From NCBI RefSeq assembly GCF_913058315.1, contig NZ_CAJXQY010000010.1, positions 1 through 64,000 of the forward strand: a stretch of 64,000 bases of DNA, read 5' to 3'. Source of the stretch: an uncultured Alteromonas sp. (GTDB lineage Bacteria > Pseudomonadota > Gammaproteobacteria > Enterobacterales > Alteromonadaceae). Under the pieces are notes generated by a model. It worked only from the letters and a program-made list of their open reading frames with translations. It ran no database searches and had not been told where the DNA came from. Positions 21,101 to 29,381 of this stretch are shown here, piece by piece. Position 1 is the first letter of the stretch. Each line of letters opens with the position of its first letter. The position numbers were made by a program, and so were the translations under genes.

Positions 21101-22069
21101 GTTGTGCTCAGCGAAGCTCGAACTACCTATCGTGCAATGTGGGCAGAGACAACTCACGCTATGCAGCGTTTGCGCGATAACCCAGAATGCGCAGACGAGG
21201 AACATAAGGCCAAACAAGACGCTAAGGATCCGGGGCTGCACGCTAAACTGAGTTACGATATCAACGATGATGTGGCTGCACCGTATATTGCCAAAGGCAT
21301 TAAGCCACGCATTGCTATCCTGCGTGAGCAGGGCGTTAACTCTCATCTGGAGATGGCGGCAGCCTTTAGCCGGGCCGGATTTACCGCCATTGATGTGCAC
21401 ATGAGTGACGTACTGTCCGGAGCCGTTTCTCTGGAAGACTTCAAAGGCCTGGCGGCCTGTGGTGGCTTCTCTTATGGTGACGTGCTTGGCGCTGGTGAAG
21501 GGTGGGCGAAGTCTATCCTGTTCAATCAGCGAGCCCGTGAACAGTTTGAAGGTTTCTTCCACCGCGACGAGACCTTCAGCCTCGGGGTTTGTAATGGCTG
21601 TCAGATGTTGTCGAACCTTAAATCCTTGATCCCCGGCACGGCTCACTGGCCGCATTTTGTGACCAATCAGTCGGAGCGTTTTGAAGCACGTGTAGCCATG
21701 GTAGAAGTACAGCAGTCCAAATCTGTTTTGTTTGCTGATATGGCTGGCTCAAGAATGCCCATCGCGGTTTCCCACGGTGAGGGGCGGGCGGAGTTCGCTG
21801 TGGAGGCTGATTTACAGTCTGTGCAGGACAAAGTGGCACTGCGTTATGTGAATAATTACGGTGAAGTGGCGTCTCAGTACCCGGCTAACCCGAATGGCTC
21901 ACCCCTTGGGATTACCGGCCTGACTACTGATGACGGCCGTTGTACTATCATGATGCCACACCCTGAGCGGGTATTCAGAGCAGTAGCCAACTCATGGCGC
22001 GCCGATGAATGGCAGGAAGATTCTCCGTGGATGCGTATTTTCCGCAACGCACGGCGTTTTGTTGATTAA
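18182..22069 (+). CDS. purL: PurL, phosphoribosylformylglycinamidine synthase (large type)
   Basis: PurL converts FGAR, ATP and glutamine to FGAM in purine synthesis. The 1295-residue length is that of the single-chain gammaproteobacterial enzyme. It has the N-terminal PurS-like part, the linker, two AIR-synthase-like halves ([20 protein letters not shown] near 297-316; [19 protein letters not shown]-type segment), and a C-terminal class I glutaminase with [10 protein letters not shown] (nucleophile Cys near 1138) and HPERVFRA. It starts at ATG 18182, GTAGCAAAC before it being a weak Shine-Dalgarno. Divergent from the mltF homologue, as in E. coli. Confidence 0.97.
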   Translation: MLVLRGAPALSDFRTAKLIQRLQQSGVEVTHLYSEYVHLIDTLQALTEEQLTVLDKLLTYGPKQAQEAADGECFFVTPRPGTISPWSSKATDIAHNCGLSAVARVERGCAFYVVTAQPLSAEQHKLVASALHDRMTESVFAAPEEAAVLFDKHQPREFNSVDILGAGKDALVSANQTLGLALADDEIDYLFENFVKLGRNPNDIELYMFAQANSEHCRHKIFNADWTIDGEVQPKSLFKMIKNTFELCPEYVFSAYKDNAAVMEGWQAGRFFPEPQSHEYTYHHEDIAILMKVETHNHPTAISPFPGAATGSGGEIRDEGATGRGSKPKAGLVGFTVSNLKLPDAVRPWEVDYGKPTRIVSALDIMIDGPLGGAAFNNEFGRPNLLGYFRTYEQEVNSFNGTEVRGYHKPIMLAGGLGNIRQDHVEKGEITVGAKLIVLGGPAMNIGLGGGAASSMTSGQSSEDLDFASVQRDNPEMERRCQEVIDACWQLGDDNPIQFIHDVGAGGLSNAMPELVNDGGRGGRFELRKVLSDEPGMSPLEIWCNESQERYVMSVAPDKLAVFEAICLRERAPFAVIGEATEEQHLLLNDEHFDNQPIDLPLEVLLGKPPKMHRDVASASQSSAELDCTEINVADAAERLLRLPAIAEKTFLITIGDRSVTGLVSRDQMVGPWQVPVADVAVTASAFDTYHGEAMAMGERTPVALLDYAASARLAVGESITNIAAAHIGDMKRIKLSANWMAAAGHPGEDAGLYEAVKAVGEELCPALGLTIPVGKDSMSMKTAWQDNGQDKSVTAPLSLVITAFGAATDIRKTVTPQLRTDKGETALLLVDLGNGKNRLGASCLAQVYNQLGKTPVDLDAPELLLNFFNAVQALLADNKLLAYHDRSDGGLFVSVAEMAFAGKTGVSVALDTLGDDDLAALYSEELGAVLQVSADDVESVLGVFAANGLSEMVHTVGTLNTTDTIEFTRGGEVVLSEARTTYRAMWAETTHAMQRLRDNPECADEEHKAKQDAKDPGLHAKLSYDINDDVAAPYIAKGIKPRIAILREQGVNSHLEMAAAFSRAGFTAIDVHMSDVLSGAVSLEDFKGLAACGGFSYGDVLGAGEGWAKSILFNQRAREQFEGFFHRDETFSLGVCNGCQMLSNLKSLIPGTAHWPHFVTNQSERFEARVAMVEVQQSKSVLFADMAGSRMPIAVSHGEGRAEFAVEADLQSVQDKVALRYVNNYGEVASQYPANPNGSPLGITGLTTDDGRCTIMMPHPERVFRAVANSWRADEWQEDSPWMRIFRNARRFVD

Positions 22070-22084
22070 TTTCAAAAAAATGAC

Positions 22085-22119
22085 GGCAAGGTGTCAAATA
22101 ATTGTCCTGACACCTTGCC
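22085..22119. terminator. Strong hairpin after purL
   Basis: GGCAAGGTGTCA (22085-22096) and TGACACCTTGCC (22108-22119) form a perfect 12-base stem with an 11-base loop. The run of seven T follows the stem only on the minus strand (bases 22074-22080 are A), so it would stop leftward transcripts best, while still able to protect the purL mRNA end. Confidence 0.8.
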
Positions 22120-22248
22120 AGCGCCCTTCTACTGCATTAAAGTAGTGCAAGCAGTATGGAATGCTGTGTGGTTACAAGGACTTGTAGGGGATGGGTTAAC
22201 ATCGCTGTGCTCAATTTTACAGTGGTCTAGAAATAATAAGAGACGAAT

Positions 22249-22386
22249 ATGAATCGTTCTTCAAAAGGTTTCGGCTTAACCGGCGTGGCTGTTGCAGTGC
22301 TGCTTATGATCGTTACAGCAGCGTTTGGAACCTCCGCCCAGTCAGCTGAATTATCTACCGAAGTTCAACAAATCACTTCAGAATAA
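22249..22386 (+). CDS. Small single-pass or secreted 45-residue protein
   Basis: ATG 22249 to TAA 22386 encodes 45 residues: a basic N-terminus (NRSSKG), a hydrophobic stretch (VAVAVLLMIVTAAFG, about residues 13-27), then a polar tail (TSAQSAELSTEVQQITSE). TSAQSA could be a signal-peptidase site, giving a secreted peptide of about 16 residues, or the whole could be an anchored protein. The Shine-Dalgarno (AAGAGA) is modest. It lies alone between purL and smrA and I recognise no family. The codons look like those of its neighbours. Confidence 0.6.
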   Translation: MNRSSKGFGLTGVAVAVLLMIVTAAFGTSAQSAELSTEVQQITSE

Positions 22387-22432
22387 TTAATAAAATTAAT
22401 TAGTTAACGATAATTATGTCATTCGTGGCAGG

Positions 22433-23029
22433 TTATCGTTTTGCCTGTTTTTCGCGATTTATCATCTTTTGATTAGGGTGTTTCTTCAGTAATACGTAAG
22501 TCGCTCCCAGTCCGCCATGCATAGGTTGGGCGGTGTGAAAGGCAATCACGTTATTAAACTGTGGCAACCAATGATTTACGTAAGATTTTTTCAAAGCAGG
22601 AAAGGGCTGACTTTGTTCGCCTTTACCGTGTTGGATTAGTATTGTTCTTACCCCCCGTTCGTGAGCGGCATTGATTTTTTGATACAGTGTGATGCTCGAA
22701 TCCCGCAAAGAAAGACCCGCCAGCGAGATTTTCTGTTCAATTGGATACTTACCCTGACGCAGATTTTTATACACCCCATCCTGGATCCCAGCTTGTTTAA
22801 ACTCCAGAAAATCATCTGGCTTCACTGGCTTTACGCCTTCGAAAGTAAGCGGACTTTCTTTGGGTTTCTGAGCGAGTAGAGCTTCCCGGCGCATTTGTTT
22901 TTCAATAGCTTGCTGGGTTTGCTGAAGGTGAACCTTGTCGTCAGACTTTATCGGTTTAACATCGCCGAGTTCCTGCAGGAAATCCTGAAAGCTATCCAGT
23001 TGTTCAAAATCCTGATCGTCGTGCCGCAT
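22433..23029 (-). CDS. smrA: SmrA-like Smr-domain endonuclease
   Basis: From ATG 23029 the product is 198 residues (an upstream in-frame start at 23044 adds five). It resembles E. coli SmrA (YdaL): FLEFKQAGIQDGVYKNLRQG, the Smr-domain segment ISLAGLSLRDS in place of the usual LDLHG motif, ILIQHGKGEQSQPFPALKKS with the conserved HGKG, and HGGLGATYVLLKK. Smr domains nick or cleave nucleic acid; the physiological substrate of SmrA is not well settled. It is followed on its own strand by the 22085-22119 hairpin with a T run. Confidence 0.88.
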   Translation of the reverse strand: MRHDDQDFEQLDSFQDFLQELGDVKPIKSDDKVHLQQTQQAIEKQMRREALLAQKPKESPLTFEGVKPVKPDDFLEFKQAGIQDGVYKNLRQGKYPIEQKISLAGLSLRDSSITLYQKINAAHERGVRTILIQHGKGEQSQPFPALKKSYVNHWLPQFNNVIAFHTAQPMHGGLGATYVLLKKHPNQKMINREKQAKR

Positions 23030-23114
23030 AAATCCCCCGATCACTAAGTGTCTGAATAGTATTACGCGCGACTGGCGTTAAAGTTCAGTACTTATCGAAG
23101 CTGTAGAAGTTGCT

Positions 23115-23190
23115 TGGCGTCCCCACCGCGACTCGAACGCAGATCTAAAACTTAGGAGGTTCTTGTTTTATCCAGTTAAACTATGGGGAC
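23115..23190 (-). tRNA. tRNA-Arg (anticodon CCU)
   Basis: Read leftward, the 76-base gene folds as a complete cloverleaf. Acceptor stem GTCCCCA pairs with TGGGGAC, D stem GTTT/AAAC, anticodon stem AGAAC/GTTTT with loop CTCCTAA (anticodon CCT at 23154-23156), and T arm CTGCG-TTCGAGT-CGCGG. The discriminator is G, with an encoded CCA at 23115-23117. It reads AGG codons. Confidence 0.95.
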
Positions 23191-23200
23191 ACGAACCCCC

Positions 23201-23228
23201 ATTATAGATAGGCCGGCGAAAATCTAAA
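23201..23228 (-). promoter_or_regulatory. Sigma-70 promoter of tRNA-Arg
   Basis: On the minus strand, TTTAGA (23223-23228) and TATAAT (23201-23206) are 16 bases apart. The -10 ends 10 bases before the first tRNA base, as expected for a short leader. Confidence 0.65.
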
Positions 23229-23231
23229 GCC

Positions 23232-24413
23232 TTAACGTTTGGCAACGAAGTCGTTTGGCTGAATATTAGCCAGTAAGCCGTCTTCGGCGGCTTTTACCCG
23301 TGCGTTATCGGCATAAGCTTCAATAACGGTGACTTCTTCCGGATACAAATGGTATTGGGTGAACTTAACACCGCGATAGTCGGTTACTTCCTGTATTTGA
23401 TAGATCGAGAGCGTATCGCCGGGTTTCAGGCCGTGCTGGCGACCGAGAGAAATACTCAGCTCGTTGCCACCGTTGATGCTGATCACTCGTCCGGTTGCCG
23501 GTACGCAGGCCAGTGCAGAGTCCACATCACTTTGTAACTGCCGTAGCTGATTTTGCAGGGCTAGGCCATAGGCGCTTTGCCAGAACTGGTTGGAAGACGC
23601 ATCCAGTTGGGCGAAGCGATCGAATTCCCATTCTGATTCGGTCTCATAGGTTTTATTTAACAGCGGTGCGCCATTAATACCGTCTATCAGTTCAACCTTC
23701 AGGCGAAAACTTCGGGTTGCTGTATCGTCCTGCCAGAAAGCCAGGGTGTTACCTTCCGGCCGGTAAACGCTGAGATCTTCAATGACGCCGGTCAGGACGA
23801 ACTGACTTTTGGTTTGAGTGGCCAGGGCGGTAGCCTGGTCACGAATTTGTCTGGACTGCCAGTGCACTACATAAGGCTCAATGCTGCTGATCACAGCATG
23901 TTGCGCGGATTGATCGAATTCCCGCTTTAAGCGGGCGGTGACCAGACGCCCCAGTTCCTGGACCTGACCATCCTGAGCGTGTTGGCGTTCCAGTAACGGA
24001 AAATAGCTGGTCGCAATGGTTTTACTGAAAGGGGCCGCAGAACATTGCTGCTGACCGGGAAAGATATCTGCGCGGATCCGCACCGTCACGGCGTTGTCGT
24101 GCCAGGTTTCAGAGATTAGCTCTAACTGGCGTACTTCGCCCGACGCGCTGACTTCAAGGCGTTCATCATTGAGCAGGCCATCAGTGAGTTGTTGCACGCT
24201 GCGAACCGACGCGCCGGCAAAGAGCATGGCTTGTCGAAGAGCTTCTTCGGTTGCCTGATTTTTTGCCTGGATCTTATTGCCGTTCAGCACCACAGACTGT
24301 CCCTGTGTCTCATACCAGACGGCATAACTTTGCCCTGTGAGAGCGAACAACAGGCAGGTTGTCGCCGACAGAAATCCCGTAAGCCGGGTAATAAGGGTAA
24401 ACATTGTTTTCAT
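23232..24413 (-). CDS. flgT: FlgT, flagellar H-ring protein
   Basis: FlgT forms the H-ring around the basal body of Vibrio-type polar flagella and helps assemble the T-ring/stator. From ATG 24413 the product is 393 residues (a GTG at 24431 is an alternative). It has a signal peptide (TGFLSATTCLLFALTGQSYA), then VWYETQGQSVVLNGNKIQAKNQATEEALRQAMLFAGASV-type N-terminal domain, a TolB-like middle, and a C-terminal domain with INGGNELSISLGRQHGLKPGD. It is divergent from the flgP gene, fitting the flgO-flgP-flgT group, though flgO is not present here. Confidence 0.88.
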   Translation of the reverse strand: MKTMFTLITRLTGFLSATTCLLFALTGQSYAVWYETQGQSVVLNGNKIQAKNQATEEALRQAMLFAGASVRSVQQLTDGLLNDERLEVSASGEVRQLELISETWHDNAVTVRIRADIFPGQQQCSAAPFSKTIATSYFPLLERQHAQDGQVQELGRLVTARLKREFDQSAQHAVISSIEPYVVHWQSRQIRDQATALATQTKSQFVLTGVIEDLSVYRPEGNTLAFWQDDTATRSFRLKVELIDGINGAPLLNKTYETESEWEFDRFAQLDASSNQFWQSAYGLALQNQLRQLQSDVDSALACVPATGRVISINGGNELSISLGRQHGLKPGDTLSIYQIQEVTDYRGVKFTQYHLYPEEVTVIEAYADNARVKAAEDGLLANIQPNDFVAKR

Positions 24414-24583
24414 GGGTGTCACTCTTACCACTTCTTTTGGTTTGCAATGAGCCGGTTAAGGGCTGGCACTGGTTATGCTGCGTCCCGACTGGTGGGGCTG
24501 CGTGCCCTGCGTCAATCATCTGACTTGCGAATTCGTTCCTGTGGTTGTCTTTGCATATATCGTTCCCAAAATTCAATCAATCG

Positions 24584-24601
24584 TTGGGCACAAATATTGC
24601 T
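24584..24601 (+). promoter_or_regulatory. Sigma-54-type promoter of flgP
   Basis: TTGGGCACAAATATTGCT contains GG, exactly ten bases, then GC, matching the -24/-12 consensus (TGGCAC-N5-TTGC). It lies 90 bases ahead of the flgP start, in agreement with sigma-54 control of H-ring genes in polar flagellates. Confidence 0.75.
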
Positions 24602-24690
24602 ATCTTACGGTTATCAAAAAGTGGCTGTGTGGCTTCCCCTTAGCAGTGGGCAGCGAAACAGGCCACACGGCACAAAAATACGGTGGTTTT

Positions 24691-25167
24691 ATGACGGTTT
24701 TAAAACACATTCAGCAGGCGTTTGCAGTTTTTAGCTGCCTGTTACTCGTAAGTGGTTGTACTTCCATGTTTGATAAACATGTGGAGTGGGAGACTGTCGA
24801 GCCGGAGGAGTACCCGGTGCTAACCGCGGTGGGGTATGCACCGATTGCCTCTCAGCATGGTGGCTCCGATTCAGAGAAAAATATTATGGCGATGAAAGCC
24901 TCTAAGCTTGACGCATACCGGGAGCTGGCTGAACAGGTCTACGGGCAACGAATCAATGGCCAACAATCACTGGCCAACATGGTGATTAATAATGCTCAGT
25001 TGCAGGCATCCGTTGAAGGGGTGATACGCGGCGCGAGGGTAGTAAAAGCTTATCCGGTAGGAGAGGATACCTACGCCACCGAACTGGAACTTGACATGCA
25101 GCAGGTGTATAACATCTATGTATCGACGGCCCGGCCACAACGCTTAAAAACAGTGAAGTACTACTAA
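24691..25167 (+). CDS. flgP: FlgP, flagellar outer-membrane lipoprotein
   Basis: FlgP belongs to the LPP20 lipoprotein family and contributes to the outer rings of polar flagella. From ATG 24691 the product is 158 residues with a lipoprotein signal and lipobox LLVSGC (Cys near residue 24). It continues with EEYPVLTAVGYAPI, MAMKASKLDAYRELAEQVYGQRI and GVIRGARVVKAYPVGEDTYATELELDM, the family core. A longer in-frame reading from 24475 would bury the signal peptide and is rejected. A sigma-54 site precedes it. Confidence 0.87.
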   Translation: MTVLKHIQQAFAVFSCLLLVSGCTSMFDKHVEWETVEPEEYPVLTAVGYAPIASQHGGSDSEKNIMAMKASKLDAYRELAEQVYGQRINGQQSLANMVINNAQLQASVEGVIRGARVVKAYPVGEDTYATELELDMQQVYNIYVSTARPQRLKTVKYY

Positions 25168-25259
25168 AAGGATTAAGCTATTGGTGCCCGGTAGTTGACG
25201 ATCTCACAACGGTGCTGGTTCCATTTTACCAGGCGCCGGCACACTCAGGGAGAGACAAC

Positions 25260-25709
25260 ATGGACCGCGTTATACATCAGTCACGGAGATTATCCTGCTC
25301 AGTCGCTCAGGCCTTTGCCTGCTTTACGCAAAATGCGCTGCTTACCCGTTGGTTAACGGCTGATGCCAATGTCAGTGCCGAAACCGGCGGGCCCTACGAA
25401 TTATTCTGGCAACCGGATGATCGGCAGAATGATTCCACCATCGGTTGTAAAGTGACCGCCATTAGTGAAAATCAGCTACTCGCGTTTGAATGGAAAAGTC
25501 CGGTGCAATTTAAAGCATTTGCTAACCAGGCTGATCCGCTTACGCATGTGGTCGTCAGTTTTGTTGAGCACGCTAGCGATTGCCAGATTCATCTGGTTCA
25601 TAGCGGCTGGCGAAGTTCTGAAAACTGGTTGGCTGCGTATCAATGGCAGGAAAATGCCTGGCAGATGGGGCTGGATAATCTGGTGAAGCTAGTTGAAGAA
25701 AGTCAGTAG
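25260..25709 (+). CDS. SRPBCC (AHSA1-type) domain protein
   Basis: From ATG 25260 (GGGAGAGAC ahead) the 149-residue product is an activator-of-Hsp90-homologue-type SRPBCC domain. RLSCSVAQAFACFTQNALLTRWLT is the typical first helix/strand; GPYELFWQPDD, VTAISENQLLAFEWK, VVSFVEHASDCQIHLVHSGW and a C-terminal helix follow. Such domains bind hydrophobic ligands or client proteins; no specific function can be given. It is convergent with flgN, 13 bases apart. Confidence 0.8.
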   Translation: MDRVIHQSRRLSCSVAQAFACFTQNALLTRWLTADANVSAETGGPYELFWQPDDRQNDSTIGCKVTAISENQLLAFEWKSPVQFKAFANQADPLTHVVVSFVEHASDCQIHLVHSGWRSSENWLAAYQWQENAWQMGLDNLVKLVEESQ

Positions 25710-25722
25710 AGTAGAGTGAAAC

Positions 25723-26154
25723 TTAAGCGCTGACGCCTTTACCTGAAAAGCCGCCTTTCTTTTTGCCGGCTTTATCGTAAGTCAGTGATTCTTTGGCCCG
25801 CACATCCATCATCAGATTGCGTAAATGCACCAGGCGTAACTGACCCTGTTCCACAGCAAGCTGGTTTACCTGCGTGCAGTACTGACATTCGCTTAGTAAG
25901 CTTTTCGCTTCATCGATTTGTGTTTGAATGGCTTCTGGCAAAGGCGCTTCTTGCTGAAGCGCCAACAACTGCGGGTTTATGGCTTCGTCGAGGTCTTGGA
26001 TAGTACCGAGCAGTAGTTCTTTGTCTTTGAGCAGCGTCATTAACGCTTCGGCATCTCTGGAACTAATCAGGTGCAACTCTTTGTCCAGCATCGTCTTCAA
26101 AGATGCCAGATTGTCTGTTTGTTGCGTTAACTGTTCAGTGAGTGTTGCCGTCAT
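25723..26154 (-). CDS. flgN: FlgN, chaperone of hook-associated proteins
   Basis: FlgN binds FlgK and FlgL in the cytoplasm and brings them to the flagellar export gate. The 143-residue, almost wholly helical product (LTQQTDNLASLKTMLDKELHLISSRDAEALMTLLKDKE) fits the family in length. Its C-terminal tail is glycine/lysine-rich (KAGKKKGGFSGKG). It starts 11 bases after flgM on the same strand, so the two form one transcript from the flgM sigma-28 promoter. Confidence 0.9.
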   Translation of the reverse strand: MTATLTEQLTQQTDNLASLKTMLDKELHLISSRDAEALMTLLKDKELLLGTIQDLDEAINPQLLALQQEAPLPEAIQTQIDEAKSLLSECQYCTQVNQLAVEQGQLRLVHLRNLMMDVRAKESLTYDKAGKKKGGFSGKGVSA

Positions 26155-26165
26155 TATTTATCGCT

Positions 26166-26507
26166 TCAGGACTTAAATCCAAAAATTTCCGATTCCAGGC
26201 GCGCAATTTTCTTCGCCAGTGACTGAGGATCGACCTTATACTCACCACTTTGAATGGCTTTCTTCAGCTTATCCACTTTCTCCTGGTTAACCGGCGCTTC
26301 GGCACTTTTCTTTTGTACCTGATTTAATTGCTGAGCAGACTGAGTCAGAGATACTGAATCCTGACGCGGCACATTAGCAGCCTGAGCTGTTGATGCGGCG
26401 GCCTGCTGCGCAGCCGTTTTATTTTGTTGTGGCTGTTGCTGACTGTTGACCTTGTTATTGTCAACAGGTGCTTTGGGTAAGCCATTGTTTACATTGTTAA
26501 TTGCCAT
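26166..26507 (-). CDS. flgM: FlgM, anti-sigma-28 factor
   Basis: FlgM holds sigma-28 (FliA) inactive until it is exported through the finished hook. The 113-residue product has a flexible Gln/Asn/Ala-rich N-terminal half (NNNVNNGLPKAP-like start, QQPQQNKTAAQQAAAS). The C-terminal sigma-binding helices are VNQEKVDKLKKAIQSGEYKV and PQSLAKKIARLESEIFGF. It is cotranscribed with flgN and preceded by a near-perfect sigma-28 site, giving the usual autoregulatory loop. Confidence 0.93.
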   Translation of the reverse strand: MAINNVNNGLPKAPVDNNKVNSQQQPQQNKTAAQQAAASTAQAANVPRQDSVSLTQSAQQLNQVQKKSAEAPVNQEKVDKLKKAIQSGEYKVDPQSLAKKIARLESEIFGFKS

Positions 26508-26542
26508 AATTAATTTCCACTACCTTCTAAACCTCAATATAT

Positions 26543-26569
26543 GTATCGGCTGCAGGCAGAATTTCTTTA
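26543..26569 (-). promoter_or_regulatory. Sigma-28 promoter of flgMN
   Basis: On the minus strand TAAA (26566-26569) and GCCGATAC (26543-26550) are 15 bases apart, the flagellar sigma-28 pattern TAAA-N15-GCCGATAA with one mismatch. It lies 36 bases before flgM. Confidence 0.85.
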
Positions 26570-26621
26570 GGCTCAATCGCGTCTTTTTCACATAAAAACT
26601 GCGTTATTTACAGCAACTCTA

Positions 26622-27356
26622 TCACAGATTCACCACGACTTCCTGAGTGCTGGCAACTTCAGCAATAACTGACTTGTTAGAGCTACTGTTCACCACCTCA
26701 ATAGTGTCACCTATTACGCCATCCTGACGGGCAATGCCTGAGGTTTTTACCTTCATAGTACCTGCTCTGGCACTGATAGTGATTCTATCACCTTTGCAGA
26801 TAAAGCATAGCATATTACTTTGTACCGGTTGACCTTCTCTGACGCGGTACTTTAGCCGTGCCCCAACAACGTCCTGCAATGAGGTAAAAGGGGTGTGCCT
26901 GAGTTGTTTGATGTCGACCTCTGCCAACGACAAGTGACTGGCCGAAAGCACCGTATCCGGACTTATCATACTGGCGGTAACAACGATAGTTCGGGTGCGG
27001 GTGACTTTGGCACTGGAAAACAGATACCAGCTGTTGCTGTCGCAACTTACCCGTACATTTAAATAAGACTGCTGCAGCGTGGCAGGATCCACATCAAAGC
27101 TAAACGGCACAGTGCACTGCGGTATTTTAATGCGGCTGTCTATGGGGGTTACTTCAACGCTCAGATTATCGGCTAAGTCGTTGGCTTGGGTGGGCGCCAG
27201 CCGGGTTTTCAAAAACGCTTTAACGGCATTGGTCAGACGCTCATGCTCCGTCGTGGCGTTTTGTTGGGCAATTGCGCTAAAGTGAGCTAAGGTGATACCT
27301 GTAGTCAATATGAAAGCCAGGTGCGCAGGCAAAAGTAATGTTTTCAATATTTTCAT
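26622..27356 (-). CDS. flgA: FlgA, P-ring assembly chaperone
   Basis: FlgA works in the periplasm to assemble FlgI into the P ring. The 244-residue product has a signal peptide (LLLPAHLAFILTTGITLAHFSAIA), an N-terminal linker domain, and a SAF-type C-terminal domain (VLSASHLSLAEVDIKQL, GARLKYRVREGQPVQSNML, ARAGTMKVKTSGIARQDGVIGD). It lies upstream of flgM on the same strand but with a 114-base gap that holds the flgM promoter. A sigma-54-like site sits about 105 bases upstream. Confidence 0.94.
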   Translation of the reverse strand: MKILKTLLLPAHLAFILTTGITLAHFSAIAQQNATTEHERLTNAVKAFLKTRLAPTQANDLADNLSVEVTPIDSRIKIPQCTVPFSFDVDPATLQQSYLNVRVSCDSNSWYLFSSAKVTRTRTIVVTASMISPDTVLSASHLSLAEVDIKQLRHTPFTSLQDVVGARLKYRVREGQPVQSNMLCFICKGDRITISARAGTMKVKTSGIARQDGVIGDTIEVVNSSSNKSVIAEVASTQEVVVNL

Positions 27357-27461
27357 GTTCAGATGTTTTCATTTTGACTATTATTAAATACAAATCAGCG
27401 AGTTTTGCTAATCAGAAAAGCCGCGACAGTTTATTGACGCCACCTCTGTTAAACAGGAAAT

Positions 27462-27478
27462 ACGCAAACTCTATGCCC
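27462..27478 (-). promoter_or_regulatory. Candidate sigma-54 promoter of flgA
   Basis: On the minus strand GTGGGCATAGAGTTTGCG has GG, ten bases, GC, and a good TTTGC -12 part; the -24 part is a poorer match (GGCAT rather than GGCAC). It points toward flgA. Confidence 0.45.
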
Positions 27479-27501
27479 ACATTGAAATATCGAGGTGAAG
27501 T

Positions 27502-28428
27502 ATGTCTGGAATTTTAGATTCGGTTAATCAGCGCACGCAACTGGTCGGCCAGAACCGGCTGGAGTTATTGCTGTTCCGCTTGAATGGTCGGCAGCGATTC
27601 GGCATTAACGTATTTAAAGTCCGTGAAGTTCTACAGTGCCCGGCGCTCACGTCGATGCCCAAACTTAATCCTTTGGTGCGGGGAGTTGCGCACATTCGCG
27701 GTCAAACAATTTCGGTCATCGACCTGAGTATGGCTACCGGCGGGCGTAGAATTGAAGATCTTAAAACCGCTTTCATCGTGATCGCCGAGTATAACCGTTC
27801 TGTGCAGGGCTTTTTGGTAGGCGCAGTAGAGCGAATTATCAATACCAACTGGGATGCCATTATGCCGCCGCCACAGGGCACCGGCCGCGCCAGTTACCTG
27901 ACCGCTGTGACCGAAGTTGAAGGTGAGCTGGTAGAAATTCTCGACGTTGAGAAGATCCTTAACGAAATATCGCCACTCAATACAGAAGTGAGCCAGGCAG
28001 TGGCATCGACCTTAAATACCGATGCTTTTAAAGATAAAATTATTTTTATTGCAGATGATTCCTCAGTAGCACGAAATCAGGTGAAGCGAGCGTTAACCAC
28101 GCTGGGACTTGAAATAGAAATGGCCAAAAATGGCCTGGAAGCGCTCAAGCGATTGAAAGAAATCGCCGCCGAAACCGGCGATGTGACCGACAAGGTCGGG
28201 GTGTTGGTATCTGATATTGAAATGCCTGAAATGGACGGGTATACGCTGACAGCGGAAATTAAAAACACGCCCGAGTTACAAAAACTCCATGTAGTACTGC
28301 ATACCTCTTTAAGCGGTGTGTTTAACCAGGCGATGGTTAAAAAGGTGGGTGCTGACGACTTTATTGCTAAATTTCATCCTGATGAACTGGCTTCTGCGGT
28401 TCAGAAATGGCTGGGCCCTGAAGAATAA
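27502..28428 (+). CDS. cheV: CheV, CheW-response regulator coupling protein
   Basis: CheV couples chemoreceptors to CheA and adds adaptation through its receiver domain. The 308-residue product has an N-terminal CheW-like domain (LLLFRLNGRQRFGINVFKVREVL, VRGVAHIRGQTISVIDLSMA). A receiver domain begins at IIFIADDSSVARNQVKRAL, with the phosphoacceptor Asp in VSDIEMPEMDGY near residue 238 and the final Lys in DDFIAKFHPDEL. It is followed 20 bases later by cheR; cheV-cheR upstream of flgB is a common polar flagellate order. Confidence 0.95.
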   Translation: MSGILDSVNQRTQLVGQNRLELLLFRLNGRQRFGINVFKVREVLQCPALTSMPKLNPLVRGVAHIRGQTISVIDLSMATGGRRIEDLKTAFIVIAEYNRSVQGFLVGAVERIINTNWDAIMPPPQGTGRASYLTAVTEVEGELVEILDVEKILNEISPLNTEVSQAVASTLNTDAFKDKIIFIADDSSVARNQVKRALTTLGLEIEMAKNGLEALKRLKEIAAETGDVTDKVGVLVSDIEMPEMDGYTLTAEIKNTPELQKLHVVLHTSLSGVFNQAMVKKVGADDFIAKFHPDELASAVQKWLGPEE

Positions 28429-28448
28429 TCAAGCGGAGTACTAACTGA

Positions 28449-29282
28449 TTGATTAATAAGGATGTATCGCCTGACGCCTACCGTCAGTTCCGGCAGTTTT
28501 TGGAGCAGCAATGTGGTATTGTGCTGGGTGATAATAAGCAGTATTTAGTGCGCAGTCGCCTCGGCGGGCTGTTGCACGAGCGGCAATTAACCAGCATTGA
28601 TGAACTGTTAAGGCAATCCATATCCGGTCGGGATCGGGGATTACTACAGCAGGTTATCGATGCCATGACCACCAACGAAACACTGTGGTTTCGTGATAGC
28701 TATCCATTTGAATTACTGATCCGGCAAATACTGCCTGAGCTTGCCACCCGGCAGCGGCGCATTCGAATTTGGAGTGCAGCATGCTCCTCCGGACAAGAAC
28801 CTTATTCTATTGCCATGTCAATTCTGGAGTATCAGCGTAACAACCCTGGTGCAGGTTCGATCTCGGCTGAGATTCTCGCCACGGATCTGTCCAGTAACAT
28901 GCTTAGAAAATGTGAAGAAGGGGTTTACGATGAACTCTCCCTGGCCCGGGGGCTATCTGCCGATCGTCGCCAGCGGTATTTTCAGCAACACGCCAGCGGT
29001 ATGTTGCAGGTTAAACCGGAAGTGCGCCGGATGGTGAGTTTTCGCAGCCTGAACCTGCTTCACAGCTACTCCTCGCTGGGTAAGTTCGACATTGTATTTT
29101 GCCGCAATGTGTTGATTTACTTTTCTACAGAGCTGAAACAAAAAATACTGCAACAAATTGCCGCCCAGTTAAGTCCAAGCGGCATCCTGTTTCTCGGTGC
29201 CTCGGAATCTGTGGCCGCAGCGGCCGAATGTTACCGCATGGTGAAGTGCAATCCCGGGTTGTACTACAGCAAAAAAGACTAA
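28449..29282 (+). CDS. cheR: CheR, chemoreceptor glutamate methyltransferase
   Basis: CheR methylates receptor glutamates with S-adenosylmethionine for chemotactic adaptation. The 277-residue product starts at TTG 28449 (GGAG 11 bases ahead). It has an N-terminal helical domain ending in the NETLWFRDSYPFELL motif, then the SAM-binding core IRIWSAACSSGQEPYSIAM, EILATDLSSNMLRKC and KFDIVFCRNVLIYFS, ending ILFLGASES. No NWETF-type receptor-tether motif is visible. Confidence 0.95.
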   Translation: MINKDVSPDAYRQFRQFLEQQCGIVLGDNKQYLVRSRLGGLLHERQLTSIDELLRQSISGRDRGLLQQVIDAMTTNETLWFRDSYPFELLIRQILPELATRQRRIRIWSAACSSGQEPYSIAMSILEYQRNNPGAGSISAEILATDLSSNMLRKCEEGVYDELSLARGLSADRRQRYFQQHASGMLQVKPEVRRMVSFRSLNLLHSYSSLGKFDIVFCRNVLIYFSTELKQKILQQIAAQLSPSGILFLGASESVAAAAECYRMVKCNPGLYYSKKD

Positions 29283-29336
29283 TTAAAATAGTTAGTTAGT
29301 CTTTCTATTCAATATATCCTCTACCTTAATGCCTGA

Positions 29337-29354
29337 TTGGCACTTAGTTTGCTT
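29337..29354 (+). promoter_or_regulatory. Sigma-54 promoter of flgBCDE
   Basis: TTGGCACTTAGTTTGCTT shows the -24 TTGGCAC and -12 TTTGC elements with the exact ten-base GG-GC spacing. It is 28 bases before the flgB start and marks a separate rod/hook transcript behind cheVR. Confidence 0.88.
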
Positions 29355-29381
29355 TTATCTCTGCGATAGAGGAGAAGTGCT

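Noticed and set aside
24475-24690. N-terminal extension of flgP
   Set aside because: It would place 72 non-signal residues before a clear lipoprotein signal and run through the sigma-54 promoter.
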